Positions 40,377 to 49,559 of a DNA stretch of 64,000 nt are shown in pieces. Below the pieces are notes generated by a model. It did not search any database, was not told the origin of the DNA, and was given only the letters and a program-made list of their open reading frames with translations. This DNA is from DASQFQ01 sp963811595 (lineage in GTDB: Bacteria > Actinomycetota > Thermoleophilia > Solirubrobacterales > Solirubrobacteraceae): positions 454,444-518,443 of the forward strand of contig CAWERW010000002.1 in NCBI GenBank assembly GCA_963811595.1, in the 5' to 3' direction. A program made the translations under genes and the position numbers. How positions within the stretch are numbered: position 1 is the first letter of the stretch; every line of letters starts with the position of its first letter.

Positions 40377-41836
40377 GGCGTCCCCTCACCCGCCCCGCGC
40401 GCGGCCCACGGCCCGTTGATGTCGGGGATCTTGCTCTTGTGGCACTGGACGCTCGAGTTGTACGGCGGGCGCTTGCCCGGGAACTTCGGGCGGACGCCGA
40501 GCACCGGCGCCGGGCTCGAGCCGATGAGCTGGCCGCTCGGCGAGTCCTTGTCACCCAGCGCGACCGTGTCGGAGCCGCCGCCGGGCTGGAAGCGGACGTA
40601 GGAGCCGTTGCCGTCGAAGTTCTGGCTCTCGCCGGAGAGCCCGACCATCGTCCACCAGAACTCCTTGTAGTTCTCGGCGCCGGTCGTGAACTCGTCGCGC
40701 ACCACGATGTCGCCGGTCGGCAGGATGACGTCGCGCGCGCACAGCGACGTGCGGTTGATGTGCGGCAGCAGGTCGAGCGAGGCGTCGGTCACCTTGGCGA
40801 GGTCGCGCGTCGCCGGCGAGAGGTCCTGGGCGAGCCCGCGCAGCTCGGCCTGCGAGAACAGCTTGCGCGACTGCTCGACCCATGGGAACGACGCGTCGAT
40901 GGTGGCCGCCGACTCGCGGACGCCGGGCAGGATGTCGCGCGCGAACGCGCGCGTGGGCGGGAACGCGGCGTTGAGCGAGGCGAGCGCGGCGTTGGCGTTG
41001 GTGAGCGTCGGCGCGAGCAGCCGGATCGAGGTGCGCAGGTTGCCCTCCTCGCTCGCGAAGGCCGCCATCGTGGTGTTGAAGTTCGTGATCAGGTCCTTGA
41101 GCTGGCCCTCGTTGCGGATCAGCGCGCCGGTCGTCTTCGCGGTCCCGTCGAGCAGCCGCGCGACGTCGCGCGCGGGCTCGGTGCCGAGCAGCGCCTCGTT
41201 GACCTGGGCGGCCCCGCGCAGCGCGCCCGGCGAGTCCTTGTAGGCGTCGTTGAACGACTCGGCGGCGGTCTCGCCGCGGGCCGAGGGGTCGGCGTCGCGG
41301 TCGTCGGCGGCGCTCGGCTCTGAGTTGAGGCCCTGGGCGAGGCCGTCGAGCAGGTCGCGCAGGTCCTGGCGCGTGTCGCCCTGCAGGGCGGTCAGCACCT
41401 CGTCGAGCTGCACCGGGTTGGACGTGCGCGTGACCTTGATCACGTCGCCGGTCTCGAGCTTGGGCGAGGACGGGCTGCCCGGCTTGAGGTCGATGAAGAA
41501 GTTGCCCTCGAGGAAGATGCGCGGGCGGATCTTGGCCGTCGCGTCCTCGTGGATCGGCAGCCCGGAGTCCTTGATCTCCATCGTCACGAGCGCCTGGTCG
41601 GTGCCCTCCTTCGGCTCGACCGACTTGACCTTGCCGACGTTGACGCCGGCGATCCGCACGGGCGAGTTCGGGCGCAGCGAGTTGGCCGACTCGAAGACGG
41701 CCTGGACGCGGAAGCCCTTCGTGAACGGGATGTCCTTGGTGAAGCCGAGGAACGTCGCGACGAGCACGACCGCGAGCGCGATCAGCCCGACCGTGAGCGG
41801 GCTGCGACCGGTGCGGCGGCGGCGGGCGGTGGCCAT
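40373..41836 (-). CDS. Mce-family protein 4 (MceD position)
   Basis: 487 aa from ATG 41836 (TAATG overlap). Basic N-terminus MATARRRRTGR, TM PLTVGLIALAVVLVATFLGF, MCE domain (RVQAVFESANSLRPNSPVRI, AGVNVGKVKSVEPKEG), helical middle, and a C-terminal globular tail with two Cys (SLCARD and VQCHKS). An insertion of Asp/Ser residues (NSEPSAADDRDADPSARGE) loops out of the helical part. Confidence 0.9.
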   Translation of the reverse strand: MATARRRRTGRSPLTVGLIALAVVLVATFLGFTKDIPFTKGFRVQAVFESANSLRPNSPVRIAGVNVGKVKSVEPKEGTDQALVTMEIKDSGLPIHEDATAKIRPRIFLEGNFFIDLKPGSPSSPKLETGDVIKVTRTSNPVQLDEVLTALQGDTRQDLRDLLDGLAQGLNSEPSAADDRDADPSARGETAAESFNDAYKDSPGALRGAAQVNEALLGTEPARDVARLLDGTAKTTGALIRNEGQLKDLITNFNTTMAAFASEEGNLRTSIRLLAPTLTNANAALASLNAAFPPTRAFARDILPGVRESAATIDASFPWVEQSRKLFSQAELRGLAQDLSPATRDLAKVTDASLDLLPHINRTSLCARDVILPTGDIVVRDEFTTGAENYKEFWWTMVGLSGESQNFDGNGSYVRFQPGGGSDTVALGDKDSPSGQLIGSSPAPVLGVRPKFPGKRPPYNSSVQCHKSKIPDINGPWAARGAGEGTP

Positions 41837-43242
41837 TACTTCGTGCCCTCCGTCTTGGCCGGCTGCTTGCCGGGCACGTTGCCGACCACCTTGCGCCCGG
41901 CGAGGAACGGCTCGTTGCCGGCCTCGCACTCCTTGGTCTGGCCCGGCGAAGCGGTGTTCGGGTACGGGTTCGAGTGCAGGTAGTTGTCGCGCGTGGGCGT
42001 GCCGCCGTTGGCGGGCCCGCTCGACGGGCCGCCCTCGTTGTTGGGGCCCTGCGGCGTGGCGATGATGATGAAGCGCTGCCAGGTGCCGTGGACGTCGCCC
42101 TCGCTCAGCAGCGAGGAGACGTTGCGGAACCACAGCGTCACGTAGTTGCACTGCAGCTGGACCGGCGCGAGGTGCTGCAACGTCGGGTCGAGGACCTCGA
42201 GCGTCTCGGCGATGCGCTTGAGCCCGCGCGGCGCGACCGGGTCGTTGGCGAACCGCTGCAGCTCGGCCAGCAGCGACTCGAGCCGGCGGTTGAACGCGGG
42301 CGTGCGGCGCAGCGTGGTCTGGCCCTGGTCGAACGTCTCGGCGAGGTCGGGCGCGGCGGTCTTGAGCGCGGCGGCGCCCGGGCGGAGCTCGGCGAAGAGC
42401 GCCTCGGTGTTGCGCAGGAAGGGCCGCTGGCGCGGGAACGAGCGGATCGCCGCGTCGAGCGCGGGGACGCCCTCGGTGATCGAGTCCTGGATGTAGGGCC
42501 GCGCGACGGCCTCGAGCGCGGTGAACGTGCGGTCCAGGTTCACGAACAGCGACGCCTGCGTCTCGGCGGCGGGCGCGACGATGCGCGCGGCGTCGCCGAG
42601 CTCGTTGAAGAAGCGCTTGAGCTGCGTGTCGGGGTCGGAGAGGTTCTTCGCGACGGGCTGGACGTCGCGCAGCAGGGCGGGCAGCACGCCGAGCGCGGTG
42701 TTGATGCTCGACCCGCGGCCCGCGAAGGCGTCGCCGAAGCCCTGGAGGTTCTCCTGCATCGCCGGGCGCGTGGCGTCGTCGAACATGTTCACGAACTCGT
42801 CGAACTCGACCGCGGTGGGCTGGGAGGCCGACACCGGGATCGTGTCGCCGTCGTCGTAGCCGTCGTCCGAGGTGCCGCGCGTGATCTCGACGTACTTGAG
42901 GCCGAGGGCCGACTTCGGGCGGATCAGCACCGTCGAGTCCTTCGGCAGCGGGTCGACGGCGCGCTCGAGCTTCATCCCGATCACGGCGACGCTCGTGCCG
43001 TCCTCCCGGCGCTTGGTGGTGATCGAGTCGACGGCGCCGACGCGCGCGCCGCCGATCCGCACCTCGTTGCCCTTGACCAGCGCGGCGGCGCTCGGCGCCT
43101 CCATCTTGATCAGGTAGCTCGGGACGAACGGCAGGCCGGCGTTGGCGTTGTAGGACAGGAACATCGCCACGATGATCACCAGCACCGTGGCGGCGCCGAT
43201 GAGGACCGGGTTGCCGGCGATCGAGGAGCCCTTGCCCCTCAT
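41836..43242 (-). CDS. Mce-family protein 3 (MceC position)
   Basis: 468 aa from ATG 43242. TM GNPVLIGAATVLVIIVAMFLSY, MCE domain (LIKMEAPSAAALVKGNEVRI, GGARVGAVDSITTKR), helical rod including repeated 'PALLRDVQPVAKNLSDPDTQ'-type helices, and a C-terminal Gly/Asn-rich tail with two Cys. Lies inside the six-gene overlapping run. Confidence 0.9.
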   Translation of the reverse strand: MRGKGSSIAGNPVLIGAATVLVIIVAMFLSYNANAGLPFVPSYLIKMEAPSAAALVKGNEVRIGGARVGAVDSITTKRREDGTSVAVIGMKLERAVDPLPKDSTVLIRPKSALGLKYVEITRGTSDDGYDDGDTIPVSASQPTAVEFDEFVNMFDDATRPAMQENLQGFGDAFAGRGSSINTALGVLPALLRDVQPVAKNLSDPDTQLKRFFNELGDAARIVAPAAETQASLFVNLDRTFTALEAVARPYIQDSITEGVPALDAAIRSFPRQRPFLRNTEALFAELRPGAAALKTAAPDLAETFDQGQTTLRRTPAFNRRLESLLAELQRFANDPVAPRGLKRIAETLEVLDPTLQHLAPVQLQCNYVTLWFRNVSSLLSEGDVHGTWQRFIIIATPQGPNNEGGPSSGPANGGTPTRDNYLHSNPYPNTASPGQTKECEAGNEPFLAGRKVVGNVPGKQPAKTEGTK

Positions 43243-44768
43243 CCCGCGTCCTTTCCGAACAGGTAGTCGAGGACGGCCTCGCCCTCGTTGGTGTTGGTGG
43301 CCTGCTGCTGCGGCGCCGCGGGCGCTTCAGCGGCCGGCGCGGGCGCGGTCTGGGCCTTCGTCTTCGTCTTCGTCTTGGCCGCCGGCGCCGGGGTCTTCGC
43401 GGGCTGCGGCGTCGCCGTCATCTCGGGCAGCGGCGCGGCGCTGTCGGGGTCCTTGCCTTGCAGCGCGGCGGTGGTGCGGCGCAGGATCGGGTCGGTGTCG
43501 GCGGCCGAGGCGGCGGACGCGCTCGACGACGTGGCGCCCGCGGAGGCGAAGCGGCTCGAGCAGCCGTCGACCGGCTCCGTGTAGTAGCGCGAGCAGGTGT
43601 TGAGGATCAGGCGCGCGCGCAGGTAGTGCCCGAACGAGTCGAAGCCGTTGATGGCGGCCACCTGGTAGAAGGCGTAGTCGAGCGCGCGCTCGATGCCGCG
43701 CCCGCGCTTCCACGACTCGAGCACGGCCGCCGCGGTCTCGCCGACCGGCAGCGCGACCTTCGCCAGCCGCCGCAGATCCTTGGTGACCGGGAGCGCGTCG
43801 CGCATCGCCGGGATGCCGATCTCGCTCGCGTCGCCGAGCGACTTCACCGCAGGGATGCCGAGATCCGAGAACGGGCCGAGCTCGATCAGCATGCGGTTGA
43901 GGTCGGGCGCGACGTCGCCGAGGTCGGCGAGCACCGGGCGCATCTCGTCGGACAGCCCGCCGATCCGCCGCATCGTCGGCCGCAGCTCCTGCAGGAAGCG
44001 CGGCAGCCGCTCGATGTCGGCCTCGAGGTCCTCGCGGCGCTCGGCGGTCGCCGCGGCGACCTTGCTCGAGCTCTCGATGAAGCCGGAGATCGACTCGCGC
44101 TCGCGGGCGAGCGGCGCGAGGTCGGTGTCGGAGTCGCGCGCGAGGTTCGAGAGCACCTTGTTCTGCGAGGCGAGCAGCTTCAGGACCTCGTCGACCTCCT
44201 TGAGCGCCGGGTCCGCGCGGCGGATGACCTGGTTGACCTCCTTGCCGCGGCCGGCGAGGCCGGTGCCGAGCTCGGAGACGATCAGCGACAGTCGCTGCCG
44301 GTAGGGCAGGCGCATGACGTTGTTGAGGAGATCGAGGTCGACCGACTTCTGCGTGTTCTCGACCGGCAGCAGGTACTGGCCCTCGCCCTCGCCGCGCTCG
44401 ATCTTGCGCAGCGCCGGCGGCGGCTCGGCGTCGGCGGCGTGCTTCTGCGTCGGCGTGCACTCGACGAACTTCTCGCCGATCAGCGACTGCGGGCGCACCT
44501 GGCAGCTCGCGTCGGTGCGGAAGTCCTGGTACGCCGGGTCCTGGATGTCGAGCACCACGACCGCCTTGAAGTCGCGGGTGACGTCCATCGAGTCGATCTT
44601 CCCGACCTTGACGCCGGCGACCTTGACGTCCTCGCCCGGGATCACGAAGCCCGCGTTGTCGAAGATCGCGCGCACCTTGTAGTCGCCGCCGTCGTCGGCC
44701 GCGCCGGTCGTGACGACCGCGGCGGCGGCGAGGGCGAGCAGGAGGAAGACGGTGGCGACGCGCTTCAC
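43239..44768 (-). CDS. Mce-family protein 2 (MceB position)
   Basis: 509 aa. Signal/TM-like N-terminus (VATVFLLLALAAAAVVTTGA), MCE domain (KVRAIFDNAGFVIPGEDVKV, AGVKVGKIDSMDVTRDF), helical rod, and a C-terminal low-complexity Ala/Pro/Lys/Thr tail (ATPQPAKTPAPAAKTKTKTK) before a short conserved end VLDYLFGKDAG. The tail differs sharply in composition from the other five. Overlaps both neighbours by 4 nt. Confidence 0.9.
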   Translation of the reverse strand: MKRVATVFLLLALAAAAVVTTGAADDGGDYKVRAIFDNAGFVIPGEDVKVAGVKVGKIDSMDVTRDFKAVVVLDIQDPAYQDFRTDASCQVRPQSLIGEKFVECTPTQKHAADAEPPPALRKIERGEGEGQYLLPVENTQKSVDLDLLNNVMRLPYRQRLSLIVSELGTGLAGRGKEVNQVIRRADPALKEVDEVLKLLASQNKVLSNLARDSDTDLAPLARERESISGFIESSSKVAAATAERREDLEADIERLPRFLQELRPTMRRIGGLSDEMRPVLADLGDVAPDLNRMLIELGPFSDLGIPAVKSLGDASEIGIPAMRDALPVTKDLRRLAKVALPVGETAAAVLESWKRGRGIERALDYAFYQVAAINGFDSFGHYLRARLILNTCSRYYTEPVDGCSSRFASAGATSSSASAASAADTDPILRRTTAALQGKDPDSAAPLPEMTATPQPAKTPAPAAKTKTKTKAQTAPAPAAEAPAAPQQQATNTNEGEAVLDYLFGKDAG

Positions 44769-46114
44769 GGGCCGGGCACCACGTCGTTGGGGTCGCAGTC
44801 CTCGGGGCCGAGGTTGCCGTTGTCCGTGTAGGGCGCCGAGCCGTCGGCGGCGGGCTGGCTGGCGGCGCCCGGGCAGCGCTTGTCGACGTTGGTCTGCAGG
44901 CCCTCGAACTTCTGGTTGAGGCCCTGCGGGACGAGCACGCCGCCGGCCGGGTTGTCGGTGAACGAGAACGCGTTGAAGATCGGCTGGATGCGGGCGAAGT
45001 GGCCGTTGGCGTCGTAGTTGGACGTCGCCTGCCCGAAGTCGTGGAACCAGCCGGTCAGCTCGGGGACATAGGGGCGGATGAACTCGAGCACGGGCTGCGA
45101 GCGCTGCAGCGCGCCGCGCGAGTTGCTGAACGTCGGGCTCGCCACGCGCTGGAGCTCGGGCAGCTTCCGCGTGGCGTCGAGCAGGTCGTTGTCGGCGCCC
45201 TTGCGGGTGACGAGCGTGCGCAGGTCGCGGATCGTCGGCCGCGCGCTGTGGACGAGCGGGCGCAGCTCGCGCAGGAACGGGGCGAGCTCCTTCGTCGCCG
45301 GCTTCGACTCGGCGACGAGCACGTCGAGGTCGTCGAGCGTCGCGCGCAGGTTGACGAACGTGGTGTTGGCGCGGCGCAGCGTGGTGGGCAGCACGCCGAG
45401 CGCCTCCGACAGCGCGACGTTCTCCGAGGCGATCGCACCGGCGGTCGCGTTCGCGTTGCCGACGAGGCCGGAGAGGTCGTCGCGGCGCTCGGCGACCGCG
45501 GTGACCGCCCGCGAGGAGTTGACGATGAAGTCCGTCAGCGCGGTCTCGTCCTGCGTCAGCTGGTTGACGAGCCGGCGGGAGGTCGACAGGAACGGGTTGA
45601 AGTACTCGGCGGAGGCGCCGGCCTCCTTGCCGCGGCCCTCGTACTGCCGGGCGAAGCCCTGGATGACGCCCTGGAGGTCCTTGCGCGTGTCGGGGTCGAG
45701 CGTGTTGAAGACCTGGTCGAGGTCGACGACGTCGGTGGTCGAGCCGACCGCGAGCGTCGCGCCGTCGTCGAGCTCCTTGGCCGAGTTCGGCGCCGGGGTC
45801 AGCGCGATGTACCGGTTGGCGATGCCCGACAGCGACGTCAGGCGGATCGTCGCCTGCGTCCCCTCGCGCAGCGGCGCGTACGGCTCCTGGATCTCGACCT
45901 TGACGCGCGCGCGGTTGTCGTCGGTGAGCGTGATCGCGCGGATCGACCCGATGCGGCGGCCGCCGACCTGCACGTCGTCGTCCTTGACGAGCTGGCCGGC
46001 GTTCTGGAACACCATGTCGTACTCGTGCACGCCGTTCCCGCGGAACAGGAGCAGCGCTATGAGCACGATCGCCAAGGCCAGCGCGGCAATGGCCACGCCT
46101 CGGGCGATCGTCAA
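44765..46114 (-). CDS. Mce-family protein 1 (MceA position)
   Basis: 449 aa from TTG 46114, with GAGGGA upstream at proper spacing; GTG 7 codons later is the alternative. TM GVAIAALALAIVLIALLLF, MCE domain (YDMVFQNAGQLVKDDDVQVG, GRRIGSIRAITLTDDNRAR), helical rod and an acidic Asn/Asp tail with CPGAAS and EDCDP. First of six Mce genes, 105 bp after the ATPase gene. Confidence 0.9.
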   Translation of the reverse strand: MTIARGVAIAALALAIVLIALLLFRGNGVHEYDMVFQNAGQLVKDDDVQVGGRRIGSIRAITLTDDNRARVKVEIQEPYAPLREGTQATIRLTSLSGIANRYIALTPAPNSAKELDDGATLAVGSTTDVVDLDQVFNTLDPDTRKDLQGVIQGFARQYEGRGKEAGASAEYFNPFLSTSRRLVNQLTQDETALTDFIVNSSRAVTAVAERRDDLSGLVGNANATAGAIASENVALSEALGVLPTTLRRANTTFVNLRATLDDLDVLVAESKPATKELAPFLRELRPLVHSARPTIRDLRTLVTRKGADNDLLDATRKLPELQRVASPTFSNSRGALQRSQPVLEFIRPYVPELTGWFHDFGQATSNYDANGHFARIQPIFNAFSFTDNPAGGVLVPQGLNQKFEGLQTNVDKRCPGAASQPAADGSAPYTDNGNLGPEDCDPNDVVPGP

Positions 46115-46152
46115 AGGTCCCTCTGCTCTCTCAACTCACGAATCCAAGCCAT

Positions 46153-46168
46153 GCACGGAATCCCGTGC
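46153..46168. other. Perfect 6-bp stem-loop between ATPase and first Mce gene
   Basis: GCACGG-AATC-CCGTGC in the only sizeable gap (46115-46219) of the operon. No U-tract, so more likely an mRNA processing/stability element or weak attenuator than a full terminator. Confidence 0.45.
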
Positions 46169-46219
46169 GGGCGCGGGAAACTATCCCGGATTCGTTTACT
46201 TCGCGTTAGGAGCCGCGAG

Positions 46220-47212
46220 TCATTCCATGCCGAGCGGCCCGCGCGATGCGCCGCTCAGGAACTGCCGCACGAACATGTTGTCCGAGTTGAAGAGCTCCTC
46301 GGCGGGACCGGACTCGACGATGCGGCCCTTCCACAGCACCGCGATGTACTCGGCCACGCGCTTGGCGGACATGATGTCGTGCGTGATGACGACGTAGGCG
46401 CCGCCGTTCTCCTCGTGGATCTCCTTGATGAGCTCGCACAGGAGCGCGGTGCGGACGGGGTCGAGGCCGGAGTCGGGCTCGTCGAAGAGCACGATGTCGG
46501 GGTCGAGCACGAGAGCGCGCGCAAAGCCGGCGCGCTTGCGCATGCCGCCTGACAGCTCGTTCGGCATCTTGTCGTGCGCGCCCTCGAGGCCGACCTCGCG
46601 CAGGCGCCGCGACACGATCTCGCCGATCTCGTCCTCGCCCTTGTCCGTGTGCTGGCGCAGCGGGAAGCAGACGTTGTCGAACAGGTTCATCGAGCCGAAC
46701 AGCGCGCCGTCCTGGAAGAGGACGCCGAACTTCTTGCGCATCTCGAACAGGTCGTCGTCGGCCATGTTCGGGACGGACTCGCCGTGGACCAGCACGTCGC
46801 CGTCGTCGGGGTAGAGCAGGCCGACCATGTGCTTGATGCAGACGGACTTGCCGGTGCCCGACGGGCCGAGGATCATCGAGATCTTGCCCTCGGGGATGCC
46901 CATGTTGAGCCCGCGCAGGATCTTGTTGCGGCCGAACGCCTTGTGGACCTCGACGAACTCGACGGCGTCGGGCACGCCGGTCGGGCGCTGGGCGCCCGTG
47001 TGCCACTGGTACTCGTCGTCGGGGTTGCTGCCCTGGCGGGACTCCTGGAGGCGGCGCTTGTAGTCGGGATCGTCCTCGGGGCGGCGCTCCTCGGTCTGCT
47101 CCTCCTGCTGCGGCGGCGCCTGCTGCTGCTGGGGCTGCTGCTGCTGCTGCTGCGGGGGCTGCTGCCCGTAGACGTGGTCTTGCGAGTGGGTGTCGCGGGT
47201 GTCGTCGCTCAC
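46220..47212 (-). CDS. Mce-system ABC ATPase (MlaF/MceG-like)
   Basis: 330 aa from GTG 47212. ABC ATPase with Walker A GPSGTGKS (116-123), signature LSGGM (220-224), Walker B DIVLFDEP (239-246), H-loop VITHDIM. Powers the YrbE permeases. Unusual N-terminus: ~80 disordered residues including a glutamine/proline tract (QQPPQQQQQQPQQQQAPPQQ, 17-36) absent from typical MceG/MlaF. Begins 1 nt after the YrbE stop. Confidence 0.92.
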   Translation of the reverse strand: MSDDTRDTHSQDHVYGQQPPQQQQQQPQQQQAPPQQEEQTEERRPEDDPDYKRRLQESRQGSNPDDEYQWHTGAQRPTGVPDAVEFVEVHKAFGRNKILRGLNMGIPEGKISMILGPSGTGKSVCIKHMVGLLYPDDGDVLVHGESVPNMADDDLFEMRKKFGVLFQDGALFGSMNLFDNVCFPLRQHTDKGEDEIGEIVSRRLREVGLEGAHDKMPNELSGGMRKRAGFARALVLDPDIVLFDEPDSGLDPVRTALLCELIKEIHEENGGAYVVITHDIMSAKRVAEYIAVLWKGRIVESGPAEELFNSDNMFVRQFLSGASRGPLGME

Positions 47213-47213
47213 T

Positions 47214-48008
47214 TCAGCCTCCGATGGGTGCTCGTGGATTCGCGCCCCAGAAGAGCTGCGTTCCCAACATGCCGATGAGATGCACGAGCACGATGTTCAG
47301 GACCATCGATTTCGCAGTCGCGGTACCCACGCCGACCGGTCCGCCGCTGGCGTTGTACCCGTAGTAACAGCCGACCAGCACGATCGCGGTGGCCATCGTC
47401 ATGCCCTTGATCACGCTGTACAAGAGGTCTGGTGGGTTCTGGAACATCCAGAAGATCAGGAAGAAGCCGCCGCTCGACACCTCCCCGATCTGTTGCACCA
47501 CCGCCAGGTAGGAGGCGAAGAAGCCCGCTCCGATCCCCGCGAGGTACATGAACGGGAGCACGAGCCAGGCCGCGAGCAGCTTCGTCGCGCACAGGAACGT
47601 CAGCGACGGGATGCCCATGACCTCGAGCGCGTCGATCTCGTCGGAGATCCGCATCGAGCCGAGCTCGGCGACGATGCCGGTGCCGATCTTCGCGGACATC
47701 ATGTAGCCGAACGCGTAGGGCACGAGCTCGCGCAGGTCGCACCACGCGGCGAACACGCCGGCGTAGGCGGGCGAGCCGACCGAGCGGTTGAAGTACGCGC
47801 CCTCGATCCCGCACTGCAGGCCGATGATGAAGATCAGGCCCCAGATCACGATCGTCGAGGAGAGGATCAGGATCCCCGCCTGGCGCAGCGCCTCGCCGAA
47901 GAAGCGCAGCACCTTGAGCGTGAAGACCTCGGCGACGATGCGCGAGCAGAACTTGACGATCTCGCCGAACGAGGCGATCCAGTCCTTGGGGACGCTCAGC
48001 CAGCCCAT
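47214..48008 (-). CDS. YrbE/MlaE-type permease 2
   Basis: 264 aa from ATG 48008, overlapping the first permease's stop (TAATG). MlaE family: five to six TMs, with the conserved loop LGSMRISDEIDALEVMGIP and KLLAAWLVLPFMYL. Forms the membrane core of the Mce transporter with the preceding permease. Corresponds to YrbEB by order. Confidence 0.92.
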   Translation of the reverse strand: MGWLSVPKDWIASFGEIVKFCSRIVAEVFTLKVLRFFGEALRQAGILILSSTIVIWGLIFIIGLQCGIEGAYFNRSVGSPAYAGVFAAWCDLRELVPYAFGYMMSAKIGTGIVAELGSMRISDEIDALEVMGIPSLTFLCATKLLAAWLVLPFMYLAGIGAGFFASYLAVVQQIGEVSSGGFFLIFWMFQNPPDLLYSVIKGMTMATAIVLVGCYYGYNASGGPVGVGTATAKSMVLNIVLVHLIGMLGTQLFWGANPRAPIGG

Positions 48009-48814
48009 TACTTGATGACCGTGATCTCGGGGTGGGTGGCGAGCAGCGTCTGCGTGAACACGTAGTTGAACGCGAACACGCCCATCGTCGCGATCACGAC
48101 CGCTTGGTTGACGGCACGGCCCACCCCCTCGGCGCCACCTGACGCGGTCATGCCCTTGTAACAGCAGACGATCGCGATGATCGCGCCGAACATGGTGCAT
48201 TTGAGGACCGACCCCCAGAGGTCCGTGACCGAGGCGTTGGTGAAGAACGTCGCCCAGAACGGGCCGAGCGGGGCGCCGTTGACGAGCGTGGCGAGGATGC
48301 CGCCGAAGATGCCGAACAGCAGCGCGTAGATGTCGAACAGGCCGGTGACGAGCATCAGCGCGAGGAAGCGCGGGACGACGAGGTTCTTGACCGGGTCGAC
48401 GCCGAGCACCTGCAGCGCGTCGAGCTCCTCGCGGATCTTGCGCGCGCCGAGGTCGGCGGTGATCGCGGTGCCCGCCACGCCGGCGAGCACGATCGCGGTC
48501 ACGAACGGGGCGAACTCGCGGATCGACGCGAGCACGAAGAAGCCGCCGAGGCGGTCGAGCGCGCCGAACAGGACGAGGAAGTTGGCGGCCTGCAGGCCGG
48601 GGGCGCCGTAGCCGAAGGCGACGGTCGACACGACGAGCGGGAACCAGCACAGCTTGAGCGCGAACAGGAACTGCGAGACGAACTCCCCGCCGTACGGATA
48701 CGGGGGGCGGATGGCCGACATGATCGTCTTCCCCGTGAGGATCATCATGTCGCCCACTTCTTCAAGCAGGCTCTTGGCTGGCAGGAACGCTCGGTCGGCG
48801 ACGCCTCGGACCAT
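48008..48814 (-). CDS. YrbE/MlaE-type permease 1
   Basis: 268 aa from ATG 48814, chosen over ATG 48850 because GGGGAG precedes it and the likely promoter -10 (48840-48845) would lie inside the longer version. MlaE family: conserved ADLGARKIREELDALQVLG loop followed by PRFLALMLVTGLFDIYAL. First gene of the block (YrbEA position). Confidence 0.92.
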   Translation of the reverse strand: MVRGVADRAFLPAKSLLEEVGDMMILTGKTIMSAIRPPYPYGGEFVSQFLFALKLCWFPLVVSTVAFGYGAPGLQAANFLVLFGALDRLGGFFVLASIREFAPFVTAIVLAGVAGTAITADLGARKIREELDALQVLGVDPVKNLVVPRFLALMLVTGLFDIYALLFGIFGGILATLVNGAPLGPFWATFFTNASVTDLWGSVLKCTMFGAIIAIVCCYKGMTASGGAEGVGRAVNQAVVIATMGVFAFNYVFTQTLLATHPEITVIK

Positions 48815-48839
48815 CAATCTCCCCAGGTAGCGGCGGTGA

Positions 48840-48869
48840 ACCCTATGCAATCCGTTGCACTGACACCAA
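48840..48869 (-). promoter_or_regulatory. Candidate promoter of the Mce operon
   Basis: On the minus strand: TTGGTG (48864-48869), 18-bp spacer, TAGGGT (48840-48845), about 25 nt upstream of ATG 48814 whose Shine-Dalgarno is GGGGAG. Divergent from a lipoprotein gene. Confidence 0.4.
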
Positions 48870-48933
48870 ACGTGAAGCGTCGGCGTAACTGGCGCTCAAT
48901 ATGCCCCTTGCGGGTACTTTCCAACCGATGGGG

Positions 48934-48939
48934 TACATT
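48934..48939 (+). promoter_or_regulatory. Possible -10 (TACATT) of lipoprotein gene
   Basis: TACATT ends 9 nt before ATG 48949; supports that start over ATG 48928. Confidence 0.3.
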
Positions 48940-48948
48940 CGCGCTCGG

Positions 48949-49557
48949 ATGAGGTCAAGGCCGACCATGGCCGCGCTCGCGGCAGCCGTGCTGCTCGCCG
49001 GATGCGGCAGCGAGCCGCGCCAGGACGAGAACGAGCCCGAGGGCTCCTTCCGCCTCGAGGTGGCCGACGCGAAGTTCCCGGCGGCGCAGTCGATCGCCGA
49101 GAGCTCGACGATGCGGGTCGACGTCCGCAACGCCGACTCGAAGGCCGTGCCCAACGTCGCGGTGACGGTCGAGACCGATCCGTCGAAGCAGGGCGAGGGC
49201 ACGGTGGCGTTCGGCCAGCGCGTCGACGACTCGCGGCTGTCCGATCCCGAGCGCCCGGTGTGGATCGTCGACGAGGGCCCCGAGGGCGGCGACTCCGCCG
49301 CCACCAACACGTGGGCGCTCGGCCGGCTCGAGGCGGGCCAGACCAAGACGTTCCGCTGGAAGGTCACCGCCATCCAGCCCGGCTCCTACACGATCAAGTA
49401 CCGCGTCTCCCCCGGGCTCGACGGCAAGGCCCGGCTCGCCGGCGGCGGCCGCACCGACGGCTCCTTCCGCGTCCGCATCGAGGACAAGCCCGTGCCCGCG
49501 CGCGTGGACGACGACGGCAACGTCGTCCGCGGCGAGGCGCCCGGCGCGTCGAAGTAG
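48949..49557 (+). CDS. Secreted lipoprotein, divergent from Mce operon
   Basis: 202 aa from ATG 48949. Lipobox LLAGC with Cys19. The mature part is acidic with an Ig/CARDB-like beta domain (MRVDVRNADSKAVPNVAVTV, AGQTKTFRWKVTAIQPGSYTI), typical of extracellular domains that present a beta-sandwich. No recognised family. Shares a promoter region with the Mce operon, so may be functionally linked (inference). Confidence 0.8.
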   Translation: MRSRPTMAALAAAVLLAGCGSEPRQDENEPEGSFRLEVADAKFPAAQSIAESSTMRVDVRNADSKAVPNVAVTVETDPSKQGEGTVAFGQRVDDSRLSDPERPVWIVDEGPEGGDSAATNTWALGRLEAGQTKTFRWKVTAIQPGSYTIKYRVSPGLDGKARLAGGGRTDGSFRVRIEDKPVPARVDDDGNVVRGEAPGASK

Positions 49558-49559
49558 CG

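Noticed and set aside
46153..46168. Hairpin as a true transcription terminator
   Set aside because: Stem only 6 bp and no U-tract; the genes on both sides belong to the same operon, so it is recorded as an ambiguous element.
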